DNA from: Erwinia_E haradaeae_A
Lineage (GTDB): Bacteria > Pseudomonadota > Gammaproteobacteria > Enterobacterales > Enterobacteriaceae
Assembly (NCBI RefSeq): GCF_900698965.1
Contig: NZ_LR217725.1
Coordinates: forward strand, 620,001 to 684,000
Length of the DNA: 64,000 bases
Reading direction: 5' to 3'
Position 1 is the first letter of the stretch; the number at the start of each line of letters is the position of its first letter. The notes under the pieces are model-generated. The model made no database searches. It saw only the letters and a program-made list of their open reading frames with translations, and had not been told where the DNA came from. Made by a program: the position numbers and the translations under genes. Shown piece after piece: positions 18,959 to 29,329 of the stretch.

Positions 18959-20741
18959 TATCCAGTGAGATCCTTAAAAGAATCAGTTCAGTACGATTAA
19001 TATGTTCACCATTGATATGAATTCAGTGCACTAACTTCATAAATAGATTAATACATGCACACTTTTCTTGCTTAATCGCTTGTTGCATAAACCACGTCAG
19101 CTCTATCAATAAATTCGGTGTTTTACTGATGGATCGTGATGATGTGCCTTAGTCTTAAAATACATTAGAGATGTATCATTAAGTTATCATAAAAGTTATC
19201 ATAAGATATTTACACTGACTTCGTATCAATCCTAAAAAATTAGAAACTCTTATGCTATAGTTACTGAGGCATCAGATGTTATCCGTTTCATGCTTCAGTG
19301 CATCATATCGTGCGGCTCTCTGAAAAAAGAATTTCAATAACTACTTCAAATATATTAATAGATATATATTATGTCGTAAGGTATGAATCAGTTGATTGCC
19401 AATATTATCATCATGATGAGAGTTCTACTCTATTATAGAAATTAATAGAATATCGGATATATCCAGCACTAAATCAGGTAAATTCTCAGTGTACTTACAA
19501 GGCCTGATCTTAATTTAAAAATGACGAAGTAATGAGTAAGAAAACAAAATTTATATCATAAAAATGATTTTCTGCGCAAGATCTATCTCAAAAGAAAAAT
19601 AGGGAATGATATTAAATTTTTGCTCTCTATGTTATAATCAATAACAACGTAAGTTTCTGCTATTTATTCGAGCATACTATCCTATTTCATCACATACTGC
19701 TTTGATCAAAAGACAAGACTGACTCATATAGTGTCTGGGAATCTTCTTTGCTATCTATTATGAAGATAAAATTTAGATACTTTCGGAGTAAAACGTCGCA
19801 CATAACTGCTCTTAGTTAAGCCAGAGAGAATAATCAAGCAACGTACCATCATACATGTATCACAACTATATTTTAAGTAGTATATTAAACGATAAGCTAA
19901 ATAGCTATTTTTTGCACCATATACAAGATACAATTCACAATTTTTGTATGAACAGATTATAGATATCAATACAGACCACTTACGAAAATAAATTTAAAAT
20001 AAGAAATTACACTTATTCATTAGGCTAATGACAACCGCAGCTATTTACTTTAAAATAGTATCTTGATATAAAGTCAGAGAGTCATACTGGAAGCACATTG
20101 ATATCATAATGATTATTTGTAGCAGTAACGCTTGAGTAGCTTGATCTTATATAAAATATATAATGCTTACCTCTTGCTTTTGAATAATAAATCATGAATG
20201 CCGCACAAATATATAAAATTAATTTATGAGGTCACTCATCTTTATATTCAATCTCAGATATATCTATCCAAATAGTCTCTAATCATAGAGAAAAGTATAT
20301 CTAAAAGTTTAGATATAATCTTGATTTGAAGAAATGTTCAGAGTATATTATATTTTCAGTATAGAAAGGATTCTTAAAAAACTATGACCCCCTTGAAAAC
20401 CAAGTATCATCATTTCCTAGCGCCATAGAAAAACTAACGATCCAGTTCTTGTACTTCTAAGAAGTGCGTCATGACTTATTATTGATAACGCGAAAATATC
20501 TCAAAATTACTCTATCACTTATAATAAGCACTACCTTAAATTAAGATCCTCACGCTCAATTAGTATACTATTTACGTTAAAAATTCTTTTATACTAATTA
20601 ATACGTTATATAGCATAAAAGAACATTAGAAGAACAGATCTAATTTTTAGATACAAGGTCACTCAACGTTGTTTGTTTTGATATATATATTCTATGATTA
20701 TCTTAATAAAAAAATCAGATTGATAGGGTATTATTATAAAT
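18959..20741. other. Gene-free gap at the ancestral hemA position
   Basis: In E. coli hemA (about 1.26 kb, same strand as prfA) lies between lolB and prfA. Here 1783 bases separate the two genes and no frame resembling glutamyl-tRNA reductase is found; a 72-codon minus-strand frame at 19751-19969 has no similarity. The gap size would fit a hemA that decayed in place. A 10-bp inverted repeat (aattagtata/tatactaatt) lies near 20559-20601. Confidence 0.6.
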
Positions 20742-21827
20742 ATGAAGCTCTCCATAATATCTAAATTAGAATCGTTACAAGACCGCTATATAGAGCTTGA
20801 AATGATTTTAAGCGATTCTACTATAATTTCTGATCAGGAGCGTTTTCGTACACTATCCCGTGAATATTCACAGTTAATAAATATTAGTCAATATTTTCAT
20901 AAATGGAAAAAAAACCAAGAAGAAATTAAAAATTCTCAAGACATGATGCTCGATCCTGAAATGCACGAAATAGCACAGGAGGAGTTACAAACATTACATA
21001 AAATTAATAACTATTTGGAGCAGCAGCTATATATTTTACTTTTACCTCAGGATGAGAATGATCAACGCAATTGTTACTTAGAGGTACGTGCCGGCACTGG
21101 CGGCAATGAAGCAGCAATATTTGCTGGTGATTTATTCCGCATGTACAGCCGTTATGCCGACTCTCAGTGTTGGACGGTTGAAATTATAAGCGCTCATGAA
21201 GGTGAAATTGGTGGTTATAAAGAAATAATCACTAAAGTAATTGGAAAAGGTGCTTATGGACGCCTTAAATTTGAATCGGGGGGGCATCGTGTACAACGTG
21301 TACCAGATACTGAATCTCAAGGTCGCATTCATACCTCATCATGTACCATAGCAGTAATGCCTGAACTTCCAGAAATTGAGCGTTCAGTCATTAATAACAA
21401 TCAATTGAAAATTGACACTTTTCGTTCTTCTGGAGCCGGAGGACAGCATGTGAATACAACTGACTCAGCAATTCGCATTACCCATCTTCCGACCGGAATA
21501 GTGGTCGAATGTCAAGATGAGCGCTCTCAGCATAAAAATAAAGCAAAAGCTCTTTCGGTTCTCGCTTCACGCATATATAATGCAGAAAAAACTCGTTGCC
21601 AGCAGACTACAGCATCTACACGACGGAGCTTGCTAGGTAGTGGTGCTCGATCGGATCGTAATCGCACTTATAACTTTCCGCAAGGAAGAATTACTGACCA
21701 TCGTATCCAATTAACGATATACTGTTTAGATGATGTGATGGCAGGAAAGCTAAATACCCTGATTGAACCGATCATGCAAGAACATCAAGCAGATCAATTA
21801 ACCGCTCTTGCTTCTGAGAAAGACTAA
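20742..21827 (+). CDS. prfA: Peptide chain release factor 1
   Basis: RF1 terminates translation at UAA and UAG. The 361-aa product has GGQ at residues 233-235 (SSGAGGQHVN), the E. coli numbering. The stop-recognition tripeptide at 188-190 reads Pro-Asp-Thr (RVPDTESQGR) where E. coli has Pro-Ala-Thr; codon 189 is GAT, one base from GCT. The rest of the recognition domain (RIHTSSCTIAVMPE) is normal. The stop codon overlaps the prmC start by one base, so the two are translationally coupled. No good Shine-Dalgarno sequence precedes the ATG. Confidence 0.97.
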   Translation: MKLSIISKLESLQDRYIELEMILSDSTIISDQERFRTLSREYSQLINISQYFHKWKKNQEEIKNSQDMMLDPEMHEIAQEELQTLHKINNYLEQQLYILLLPQDENDQRNCYLEVRAGTGGNEAAIFAGDLFRMYSRYADSQCWTVEIISAHEGEIGGYKEIITKVIGKGAYGRLKFESGGHRVQRVPDTESQGRIHTSSCTIAVMPELPEIERSVINNNQLKIDTFRSSGAGGQHVNTTDSAIRITHLPTGIVVECQDERSQHKNKAKALSVLASRIYNAEKTRCQQTTASTRRSLLGSGARSDRNRTYNFPQGRITDHRIQLTIYCLDDVMAGKLNTLIEPIMQEHQADQLTALASEKD

Positions 21828-22657
21828 TGAAGATAAGTAACTGGATGAAGATAGCAATCCAGCGACTTGCGCGCAGTGAAAACCCAAAGCGAGATGCAGA
21901 AATTCTATTAGGGTTCGTAACAGGTAGATCTAGAAGCTGGTTGATTGGTTTTGATGATAGCGTTCTCTCACCTTGTATTCTTACAAAGCTTGAACAATTC
22001 CTAGTGCGACGCTCCTCCGGAGAACCAATCGCATACCTTACTAAAGAACGTGAATTTTGGTCTCTTCCATTACATATCACATCCGATGTAATGATCCCTC
22101 GCCAAGATAGTGAGATTTTAGTAGAAAAAGCATTAATTCACCTTCCGGTTAAAGGTTGCCACATATTAGATCTAGGAAGTGGTAGTGGGGCGATAGCATT
22201 AGCTATAGCCAGTGAACGTGCAAATTGTTCAGTATTAGGTATTGACTGCATGTCTTCTGCTGTGAGATTAGCTACGTACAATGCCAGTAAGTTAGGCTTA
22301 AAGAATACTGCTTTCATCTTGGGCAGGTGGTTCTCTACGGCAGGAGATCAGAAGTTTGCTATAATTGTGAGCAATCCACCTTATATGTGTGGTTCTGATC
22401 AGCATCTTCTGGAAGGAGATCTTCGCTTTGAACCAAAGCACGCACTAGTTTCTGGTGATAATGGGCTATCTGATATTAAATTAATTATAGCAGAATCAGG
22501 CAAGCATCTCATACCTGGCGGATGGCTTCTATTAGAGCACGGTTGGAAGCAAGCTAGCATAATTAGGAATATCATGAATAAAAACCAATTTCGTGAAATA
22601 TCAACTTTTCAGGATTATAGTGGTAATGATCGTGTTACTTTAGGACGTTATCTTTAG
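21827..22657 (+). CDS. prmC: Release factor glutamine methyltransferase PrmC
   Basis: Methylates the glutamine of the GGQ motif in RF1 and RF2 using SAM. The 276-aa product (E. coli 277) has an N-terminal substrate-binding domain (RDAEILLGFVTGRSRSWLIGF), the SAM-binding ILDLGSGSGAIALAIASE and the catalytic SNPPY motif. The ATG at 21827 overlaps the prfA stop (taatg). Both substrates, RF1 and RF2, are encoded in this window with intact GGQ. Confidence 0.97.
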   Translation: MKISNWMKIAIQRLARSENPKRDAEILLGFVTGRSRSWLIGFDDSVLSPCILTKLEQFLVRRSSGEPIAYLTKEREFWSLPLHITSDVMIPRQDSEILVEKALIHLPVKGCHILDLGSGSGAIALAIASERANCSVLGIDCMSSAVRLATYNASKLGLKNTAFILGRWFSTAGDQKFAIIVSNPPYMCGSDQHLLEGDLRFEPKHALVSGDNGLSDIKLIIAESGKHLIPGGWLLLEHGWKQASIIRNIMNKNQFREISTFQDYSGNDRVTLGRYL

Positions 22658-22695
22658 AATAAAGATAACATCAAAATGGAATAAAAATTTAGAAA

Positions 22696-23646
22696 TTACT
22701 CTTCTGTTGCTTTACCTTCTTTATTATGAGTGAAATGACTTAGTTGCATTCCTAGCTGCAAAGCTAAAGCAGAAGAGGTATAAATAGAAGAAACTGTACC
22801 AATGACAATACCAATTAACATAGTTAATGAAAAACCCCTCAACATAGTACCACCAAAAATAAATAAAACTAATACCATCATTAAGGTTATAATCGAGGTG
22901 ATTATTGTTCGGCTAAATGTTTGTGTTATGGAAAGATTAGTAATATAATAAGAAGAAGAGTAAGAGCGTTTACGGCAGTTTTCACGAATACGATCAGAAA
23001 CTACAATTTTATCATTTAAAGAATAACCTATTACTGATAGTAACGATGCAATAATAGTAAGATCTATCTCTATTTGAAATAGAGATAAAGCGCCAATAGT
23101 AAGAATTAGATCGTGCATTAAAGCCAGAACAGTGCCTGAAGCCAACCTCCATTCAAAACGGAATGTAATATATAAAAAAATCGCTATTAACGCTGAAAGT
23201 AAAGCTGCACCTCCTATTATGAGTAGTTCGCTATCTACACGAGGACCCACAAACTCAATACGCTTCACGATAACTTTTTCTTGAGTGAAACTCTGAATAC
23301 TGTTGATAATTTGACTTCTTACAGCAGTATCATGATACTTTTCTTGTAAAGGTACGCGTATTATAAGATCATGACTGCTACCACAGTTTTGTACTTGTAT
23401 TGCAGTAAAACCGTCTTGTTTAAATCTACTGCGAATACGATCTAAATTAGCTGGTTTGTCAAGAGAAACTTCAATAACCGTACCACCAGTAAAATCTAGG
23501 CCCCAATAAAAATCACGCGTACTAATCATTATTACTGCTAATATCAATAAGAATCCAGAAACAGAAAACGCTATCTTATTCCAAGACATAAATTGTATCA
23601 CGTTTTCTCTATAATCCATATCTTTACTATAATTCTGTCCCAACAT
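22696..23646 (-). CDS. secF: Protein translocase subunit SecF
   Basis: With SecD it forms the proton-driven membrane complex that helps the SecYEG-SecA system finish export. The start chosen is ATG at 23646: it gives the same N-terminal length as E. coli (18 residues before the FMSW/FMRW motif), lies 7 bases after the secD stop, and follows a g-rich gaggggg, though at an unusually short 2-base distance. A longer frame begins at 23688 inside secD without a ribosome-binding site. The 316-aa product has WGLDFTGGTVIEV and the SVIGYSLNDKIVVSDRIREN signature of the RND fold. Six membrane segments are expected. Confidence 0.95.
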   Translation of the reverse strand: MLGQNYSKDMDYRENVIQFMSWNKIAFSVSGFLLILAVIMISTRDFYWGLDFTGGTVIEVSLDKPANLDRIRSRFKQDGFTAIQVQNCGSSHDLIIRVPLQEKYHDTAVRSQIINSIQSFTQEKVIVKRIEFVGPRVDSELLIIGGAALLSALIAIFLYITFRFEWRLASGTVLALMHDLILTIGALSLFQIEIDLTIIASLLSVIGYSLNDKIVVSDRIRENCRKRSYSSSYYITNLSITQTFSRTIITSIITLMMVLVLFIFGGTMLRGFSLTMLIGIVIGTVSSIYTSSALALQLGMQLSHFTHNKEGKATEE

Positions 23647-23653
23647 ATCCCCC

Positions 23654-25489
23654 TCAAATGGATAATTTATGTATACGTTTTCCGCCATATATCAAATTAA
23701 TTATCGCACGCGTGCCTACCAGTGAAGTGAACATAGAAGTAGCTATACCAATTCCAGTAGTAATTGCAAAGCCTTTTATTGAACCAGAACCAACTGCATA
23801 TAAGATAATTACTTTAATTAGCATTGTTATATTAGCATCTAGAATACTTGAAAACGCTGCTTGGTAGCCTACGTCAATAGCCTTTTGTATAGATCTTTGA
23901 TTACGCAATTCCTCTCTAATACGTTCGTTAATTAGTACATTAGCGTCTACAGCTACTACTAGGGTTAAAACAATACCAGCAATACCTGGCATGGTTAGAG
24001 TAGCGCCCGGTAGTACTGATATAATTGCCACCATGAGTATTAAATTAGCTAGAAGCGCACAAGTAGCTGCTAACCCGAAGATTTTATATCGCATAATCAT
24101 AAAAACAATAGATGCGACAACACCGCACACACAGGCAGTAACACCTTGTTTAATATTTTGTAATGCCAAACTTGGACCAATAATGCGTTCTTCTATAATC
24201 TGAATTGGAGCACTTAAAGCACCAGCTCGTAGAAGTAACGTTAGCTGCCGCGCTTCTTGTGGATAAGAGATTCCGCTAATACAAAAAGAACTACCGAATG
24301 AGGACTGAATACGTGCTAAATTAATAATTTCATCATGCCTTTCTAAAGCAGAATGACTATTTATATCTCTTTTGCTGCGTTCTCTATATTCAGTAAAGAT
24401 AGTCGCTATTGCTTTACCTATATGTTTCCTTGTAAAGCTAGACATGATATTACCACCTGAATTATCTAGTAAAATATTCACCTGTGGTTCATTATATTCA
24501 TTGGTACTATAGGTGGAGTCTATAATATGATCTCCAGTTAAGATAGCTTTTTTATATACAACTACTGCTTGTCCATCACGTGTTTCTTTTAATTCCGAGT
24601 CATCAGGTATGACTCCGTTAGCATCACTCATAGTATTAACTAAACGAAATTCTAACATTGCCGTAGCACCAAGGATTTCTTTAGCGCGAGCAGTATCTTG
24701 AATACCTGGCAGCTCTACTATAATACGGTGCTCTCCTTGTCTCTGCACAAGAATATCTGCTAAACCTAACTGAGTAACGCGATTTCGCAAAATATGTATG
24801 TTTTGCTGTAGTGCATACTCGCGAGCAGTTTGTATGCGCTGGTCGCTTGCCCTGACTGTTAAGAGGTGACCGACATGTTTTTGAATAACCATGTCAGAAT
24901 GACAAGAAACTAGATATTTAATAAAATTATCACAAGATACCGTATCACGAAAGCGTAATAAAACTTCGTATTGATTGCCCTTCAGCAGATTAATATAGGG
25001 CATACCTTGCATAGTGAGAGTTTGTCGCAGTTTGTCTAGGATATTATCTTGTAATTTGCTCATTATGGTATCCATGTCCACATCCACAAGAAAATGAACA
25101 CCACCACGTAAATCTAGGCCGAGCTTCATTGGATTAGCAGATAGCATAGATAACCACTTGGGTATTGCTGGGGCAAGATTCAAAGCAACAATGTAATCTT
25201 TTCCAAGAAGCCTAGTAATTACTTCGTGCCCTTTCAACTGCAGATCAGTACTTATAAAACGTATTAAGATATCGTCAGAGCCCAAAATAACAGATTTACT
25301 TTCAATATTTTTTTGTTTTAAAGCGTTTTGGATCTTAGTTAGAATATTTTTGTTCATAATCTTTTTACGCGCGCTAGTAATTTGAATAGCTGGATCTTCC
25401 CCATATAGGTTTGGTAGCGCATATAATAGACCGATGAGCAATGTCAGAATTAGCATTAGATACTTCCATAACGGATAACGATTTAGCAT
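23654..25489 (-). CDS. secD: Protein translocase subunit SecD
   Basis: The 611-aa product matches E. coli SecD (615 aa): N-terminal membrane segment (MLNRYPLWKYLMLILTLLIG), large periplasmic P1 head domain, then the RND membrane domain with PGIAGIVLTLVVAVDANVLINERIREE and FAITTGIGIATSMFTS near the C-terminus. The key acidic residue of proton transport (VAVDANV) is present. The ATG at 25489 is preceded by gggag. It is followed by secF. yajC, which lies between tgt and secD in E. coli, is not found. Confidence 0.97.
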   Translation of the reverse strand: MLNRYPLWKYLMLILTLLIGLLYALPNLYGEDPAIQITSARKKIMNKNILTKIQNALKQKNIESKSVILGSDDILIRFISTDLQLKGHEVITRLLGKDYIVALNLAPAIPKWLSMLSANPMKLGLDLRGGVHFLVDVDMDTIMSKLQDNILDKLRQTLTMQGMPYINLLKGNQYEVLLRFRDTVSCDNFIKYLVSCHSDMVIQKHVGHLLTVRASDQRIQTAREYALQQNIHILRNRVTQLGLADILVQRQGEHRIIVELPGIQDTARAKEILGATAMLEFRLVNTMSDANGVIPDDSELKETRDGQAVVVYKKAILTGDHIIDSTYSTNEYNEPQVNILLDNSGGNIMSSFTRKHIGKAIATIFTEYRERSKRDINSHSALERHDEIINLARIQSSFGSSFCISGISYPQEARQLTLLLRAGALSAPIQIIEERIIGPSLALQNIKQGVTACVCGVVASIVFMIMRYKIFGLAATCALLANLILMVAIISVLPGATLTMPGIAGIVLTLVVAVDANVLINERIREELRNQRSIQKAIDVGYQAAFSSILDANITMLIKVIILYAVGSGSIKGFAITTGIGIATSMFTSLVGTRAIINLIYGGKRIHKLSI

Positions 25490-26320
25490 GGAAGCTCCCT
25501 TAAGGAAAAATAATTACATGTTGTGATTATTGTTAATGTTAAGATAAAATATGGTTGCATGTTATGCGTGCCATATGATCATTAGAGGTTAGTCATATAT
25601 ATTATATTATATTTCTTTTTTTAGTAAAATTACTATATCTCAGGGTGTATCGAGTTTATAAAAACATTTCTTTGTACTACATTCTGTACTTTTACTCATG
25701 CTATTCCTCATTAAAGGCATAGCAGTCTTTCTCGGCATGATTTTCTGTAATTTCTATGGCCTGAGCAGCACAATTTAAATTATCAGATCTTATATATCGT
25801 AATTAGTCTAACATCTTGTTTCTAGAGGAAGACATGCCTACAGCATTGTACAAGTTATTGATTTATATCAAATGCATAACTTTTATTTGTATATCTTTAA
25901 GTATATCAACTGCGATTGAAGATCGAGTTTCTTAGTTTTTATTTATCACATCCTGTAATTCGACATCTAATTAAGTTCTCTATTCTCTTTTATTTAGACC
26001 CACTTGCTATTCTTCTTCTGTTCTGAATAACTATCTAATAATACCACTCGTCAGGCCTTTGATAATAATACTCAAATCATTTTTGATTGATCGTATACTA
26101 TTTTAGTATCTTTAATAGTTATAATTTTTGGTAAGTATCTTTACGCTTGCTTCAAAATTCAGGATTACACTGAGTTTGCGTTAAATTTTATCATAGACTG
26201 CGAGTTTGCTAGTGCATGATTTAGTCTATGAGGCGGATGATTGTATACTCTCTAGATATCTTTATGTAAGATGTATGCGCTGCAAACCATAATCATTTAT
26301 TCGAAAATCTAGCGAACACC
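25490..26320. other. Gene-free gap at the ancestral yajC position
   Basis: In E. coli yajC (110 codons) lies between tgt and secD. The 831 bases here have no frame resembling YajC (no membrane segment followed by RPQQKR-type residues) on the minus strand. Nothing else is recognised. Confidence 0.6.
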
Positions 26321-27439
26321 TTAATTATGGTATGAAACGTAACTAGTCTTATCGTAAAAATGATTAATAAATTTTTTTAATTTGCCTTCTGAAATCGCCT
26401 GACGCATATTTAACATCAGGTTCTGATAATAATGCAAGTTATGGATTGTATTTAAGCGTGCACCTAAAATGTCATGACAACGATCTAAATGATACAAATA
26501 AGAACGACTGTAATGTTTACAGGTATAGCAAGTACATTCAGGGTCAAGTACTAATGTATCATTTTTATATTTGGCATTACGAATATTCACTACACCATTA
26601 GATACAAAAAGACATCCATTACGGGCGTGACGGGTAGGTACTACACAGTCAAACATATCCACACCACAAGATACACCCTGAACGACATCCTGAGGTTTAC
26701 CAACACCCATTAGATAACGAGGCTTTTCCTGGGGCAATGCTGAGCAGGTATGTTCGAGAATATAATACATTTCCTTCTTGGGTTCCCCAACAGCTACACC
26801 ACCTATAGCATACCCATCAAATCCAATATCCAATAAACCTTGCACTGATAGCTCTCGTAAATCTTCATACATACCTCCTTGAACAATACCGAATAATGCA
26901 TTGGGGTTACCTAAAAAATTAAAATAATCTCGACTACGTTGTGCCCAGCGCAGTGACATTTCCATAGAATGTTTACTGTAATGCCAAGACGATGGATACG
27001 GAGTGCACTCATCAAAAATCATAGTAATATCAGCATTGAGTATATACTGTATTTTCATGGATGTCTCCGGATCAAGAAAGACAAAGTCACCATTAATTGG
27101 ATTACGGAAGTGAACTCCTTTTTCAGTAATTGTATTGATTCTTCTCAAGCTAAAGACTTGAAACCCCCCCGAGTCAGTGAGAATTGGGCCTTTCCAGTGC
27201 ATAAAATTATGTAAATCCCCATTCTTTTTTATAATTTCAAGCCCAGGGCGCAACCATAAATGAAACGCATTGCTAAGAATGATATGTGTACCTGTCTCTT
27301 GAAGATCTTCTGGCGTCACCCCTTTTATTGCTCCATAGGTTCCAACTGGCATAAATGCTGGCGTTTCTACTATACCATTTTGAAAAATTAATTGACCACG
27401 ACGAGCATATCCATCAATAGTATCTAGCTTAAATTTCAC
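26321..27439 (-). CDS. tgt: Queuine/preQ1 tRNA-ribosyltransferase
   Basis: Exchanges G34 for preQ1 in tRNAs with GUN anticodons, the first committed step of queuosine on tRNA. The start chosen is GTG at 27439, reading M-K-F-K-L-D-T as in E. coli, with ggaggt 3 bases upstream. A second in-frame GTG at 27454 adds five residues that include the ribosome-binding site. The 372-aa TIM-barrel protein has the TDSGGFQVFSL motif, the nucleophile block FDCVVPTRHARNG and the zinc site CTCYTCKHYSRSYLYHLDRCH. queA, upstream in E. coli, is missing, so either it lies elsewhere or modification stops at preQ1. Confidence 0.96.
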   Translation of the reverse strand: MKFKLDTIDGYARRGQLIFQNGIVETPAFMPVGTYGAIKGVTPEDLQETGTHIILSNAFHLWLRPGLEIIKKNGDLHNFMHWKGPILTDSGGFQVFSLRRINTITEKGVHFRNPINGDFVFLDPETSMKIQYILNADITMIFDECTPYPSSWHYSKHSMEMSLRWAQRSRDYFNFLGNPNALFGIVQGGMYEDLRELSVQGLLDIGFDGYAIGGVAVGEPKKEMYYILEHTCSALPQEKPRYLMGVGKPQDVVQGVSCGVDMFDCVVPTRHARNGCLFVSNGVVNIRNAKYKNDTLVLDPECTCYTCKHYSRSYLYHLDRCHDILGARLNTIHNLHYYQNLMLNMRQAISEGKLKKFINHFYDKTSYVSYHN

Positions 27440-28005
27440 TTTACCTCCAATCACATGCTACTTATGAACGAATGGCAATATACTTTTAATATATGCTATT
27501 AGTACTTGATGTGTATATTATCGCTTTTGTATTCCTAAAATAGAATGATTAATATTGCATATTCCAATCCCATGGATATATTCCATATATATAACGTTAT
27601 TAGACGCTAGATGCGTACTTGAGTGCATCTATAGTGTGAAAATTTTTAGATTTTACACATCACAAACCTGTTCTGCTCAACTTATTAAGTGAAAGGATTA
27701 AATAAATAGTACCTTTTTAAGGTTTATGGCTTTGATTAAGCATTTTACTTAGTATTGTTGTGTTCTTTTTCTTACAGAAAATCATGTTATATCCAATGAA
27801 CATACTATATCTGATATCATCGAATTATATTAGTTCTAATAATTAACCAATATAAATCACTTGAGAGTAATAACAATACTGAATATAATTAATATTAGAA
27901 AATCAGTATATGTTTTATAAATTGCACGTTCTGTTTTGATAAAAGAAGTATAATATTGAGCCTAAAATAATATTTTGCTTAGATGTTTAAAATTATGGTT
28001 TTTTA
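27440..28005. other. Gene-free gap between tgt and ydiK (divergent)
   Basis: These 566 bases lie between divergent genes. No queA remnant, tRNA or clear promoter pair is recognised. Confidence 0.55.
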
Positions 28006-29106
28006 ATGAAACACATGCCAAAACATAGAGATTTACCAGATATCACACTCTCACTGTTATTTATTTGTCTTATGAGTATTATGTGTTTATGGATACTAAA
28101 ACCATTTATTATTAGTTTTACCTGGGGTAGTATGATAGTTATTACTACCTGGCCTCTGTTTCTAAAAATTCAACGTGTATTATGGAAGAAGAGATTACTA
28201 GCCGTTTTAGTGATGGCATTAACTTTGATTTTAGTATTTATCATCCCCATTATCCTGCTAATTAACAGTGTAATTAAAAATAGTAGTCTCCTTATGATTT
28301 GGTTAAATACTAGGCATTTTGAAAGCCCTCAATTGTATTGGTTAAACACCATTCCAATAATAGGGCAAAAATTTTACTTATATTATCATGATCTAGTTGA
28401 TGCTAGTGGTAAAACACTACTTGCACAGCTACAACCATATGCTGGTCGTACAACTAGTTTTGTTTTAAGTCAAGCTAAGCATTTAGGTCGTTTTATGATA
28501 CATTTAGGACTGATGTTAACTTCTAGTGTATGTCTCTACTGGTATGGTGATAAGATAGGGGAGAATATCCAATGTTTCGCTGTTACTGTTTCACCTAAGT
28601 ATGGTCAGTCTGTGCTTGTACTAGGAATACAAGCGATAAGAGCTGTGTCTTGTGCGATAGTTATTACAGGATGCGCACAAGGGTTACTAGGTGGTATTGG
28701 TTTAAGTATATCAGGTGTTCCTTTCGCAACTATTCTAACCGTAGTAATGATTTTTTCATGCTTAGTTCAGCTAGGATCTCTAATTGTATTAATTCCGGCA
28801 ATAATTTGGCTATACTGGACAGGTGATAATACTGGAGGAACAGTATTACTTATCTGGAGTGTTCTACTAAGCGCTTTAGAGACGGTCATGCGTTCATTTC
28901 TAATTAAAAAAGGAATAGATTTGCCTATAATATTAATCCTTGTCGGTATTATTGGGGGTTTACTTTCTTTTGGTATGATTGGGCTATTTATAGGTCCTGT
29001 AGTTTTATCAGTATCCTATCGATTTATCCTTTCTTGGATAAAAAAATATCCTATATTCTACGATAACGATAACATTCTGATCGATCAGAGTAAAATGAAA
29101 AAATAA
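28006..29106 (+). CDS. ydiK: AI-2E family membrane protein YdiK
   Basis: Inner-membrane protein of the AI-2E/PerM transporter family; the substrate of YdiK itself is not established. The 366-aa product aligns with E. coli YdiK (370 aa) in WLNTIPIIGQKFY, GRFMIHLGLML, LGGIGLSISGVPFATILTVVMIFSCLVQLG, LIPAIIWLYWTGDNTGGTVLLIWS and ILVGIIGGLLSFGMIGLFIGPV. About seven membrane segments are visible. Two prolines in E. coli YdiK (LVQLGPL and IRPMLI) are Ser here (VQLGSL and MRSFLI), which may mean relaxed constraint. The start is ATG at 28006 without a clear ribosome-binding site; ATG at 28015 is an alternative. Confidence 0.9.
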   Translation: MKHMPKHRDLPDITLSLLFICLMSIMCLWILKPFIISFTWGSMIVITTWPLFLKIQRVLWKKRLLAVLVMALTLILVFIIPIILLINSVIKNSSLLMIWLNTRHFESPQLYWLNTIPIIGQKFYLYYHDLVDASGKTLLAQLQPYAGRTTSFVLSQAKHLGRFMIHLGLMLTSSVCLYWYGDKIGENIQCFAVTVSPKYGQSVLVLGIQAIRAVSCAIVITGCAQGLLGGIGLSISGVPFATILTVVMIFSCLVQLGSLIVLIPAIIWLYWTGDNTGGTVLLIWSVLLSALETVMRSFLIKKGIDLPIILILVGIIGGLLSFGMIGLFIGPVVLSVSYRFILSWIKKYPIFYDNDNILIDQSKMKK

Positions 29107-29122
29107 AACCATTATCTAGTTA

Positions 29123-29149
29123 CTTTTAGACGGTTTGCTTTTAGACGGT
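29123..29149. repeat. 15-bp tandem duplication downstream of ydiK
   Basis: Units beginning cttttagacggt at 29123 and 29138 are head to tail, in the short convergent gap between ydiK and pgpB. Confidence 0.75.
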
Positions 29150-29329
29150 GTTTAACCCCGCAGACCTATCATAAATAGGTAATTAAGAAATCACTTAATC
29201 AGTAATTTACTCATGCTATTTATAAAAACAATTATTCAAGATATATGTGATCAATAGATTAATCACACTATAACGAGTAAAATGCAAGCCTAAATATTCT
29301 AATGGCATTATCTAAATCTGATATTGCTT

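Noticed and set aside
19751..19969. 72-codon frame in the hemA gap
   Set aside because: No resemblance to glutamyl-tRNA reductase and on the wrong strand for ancestral hemA.
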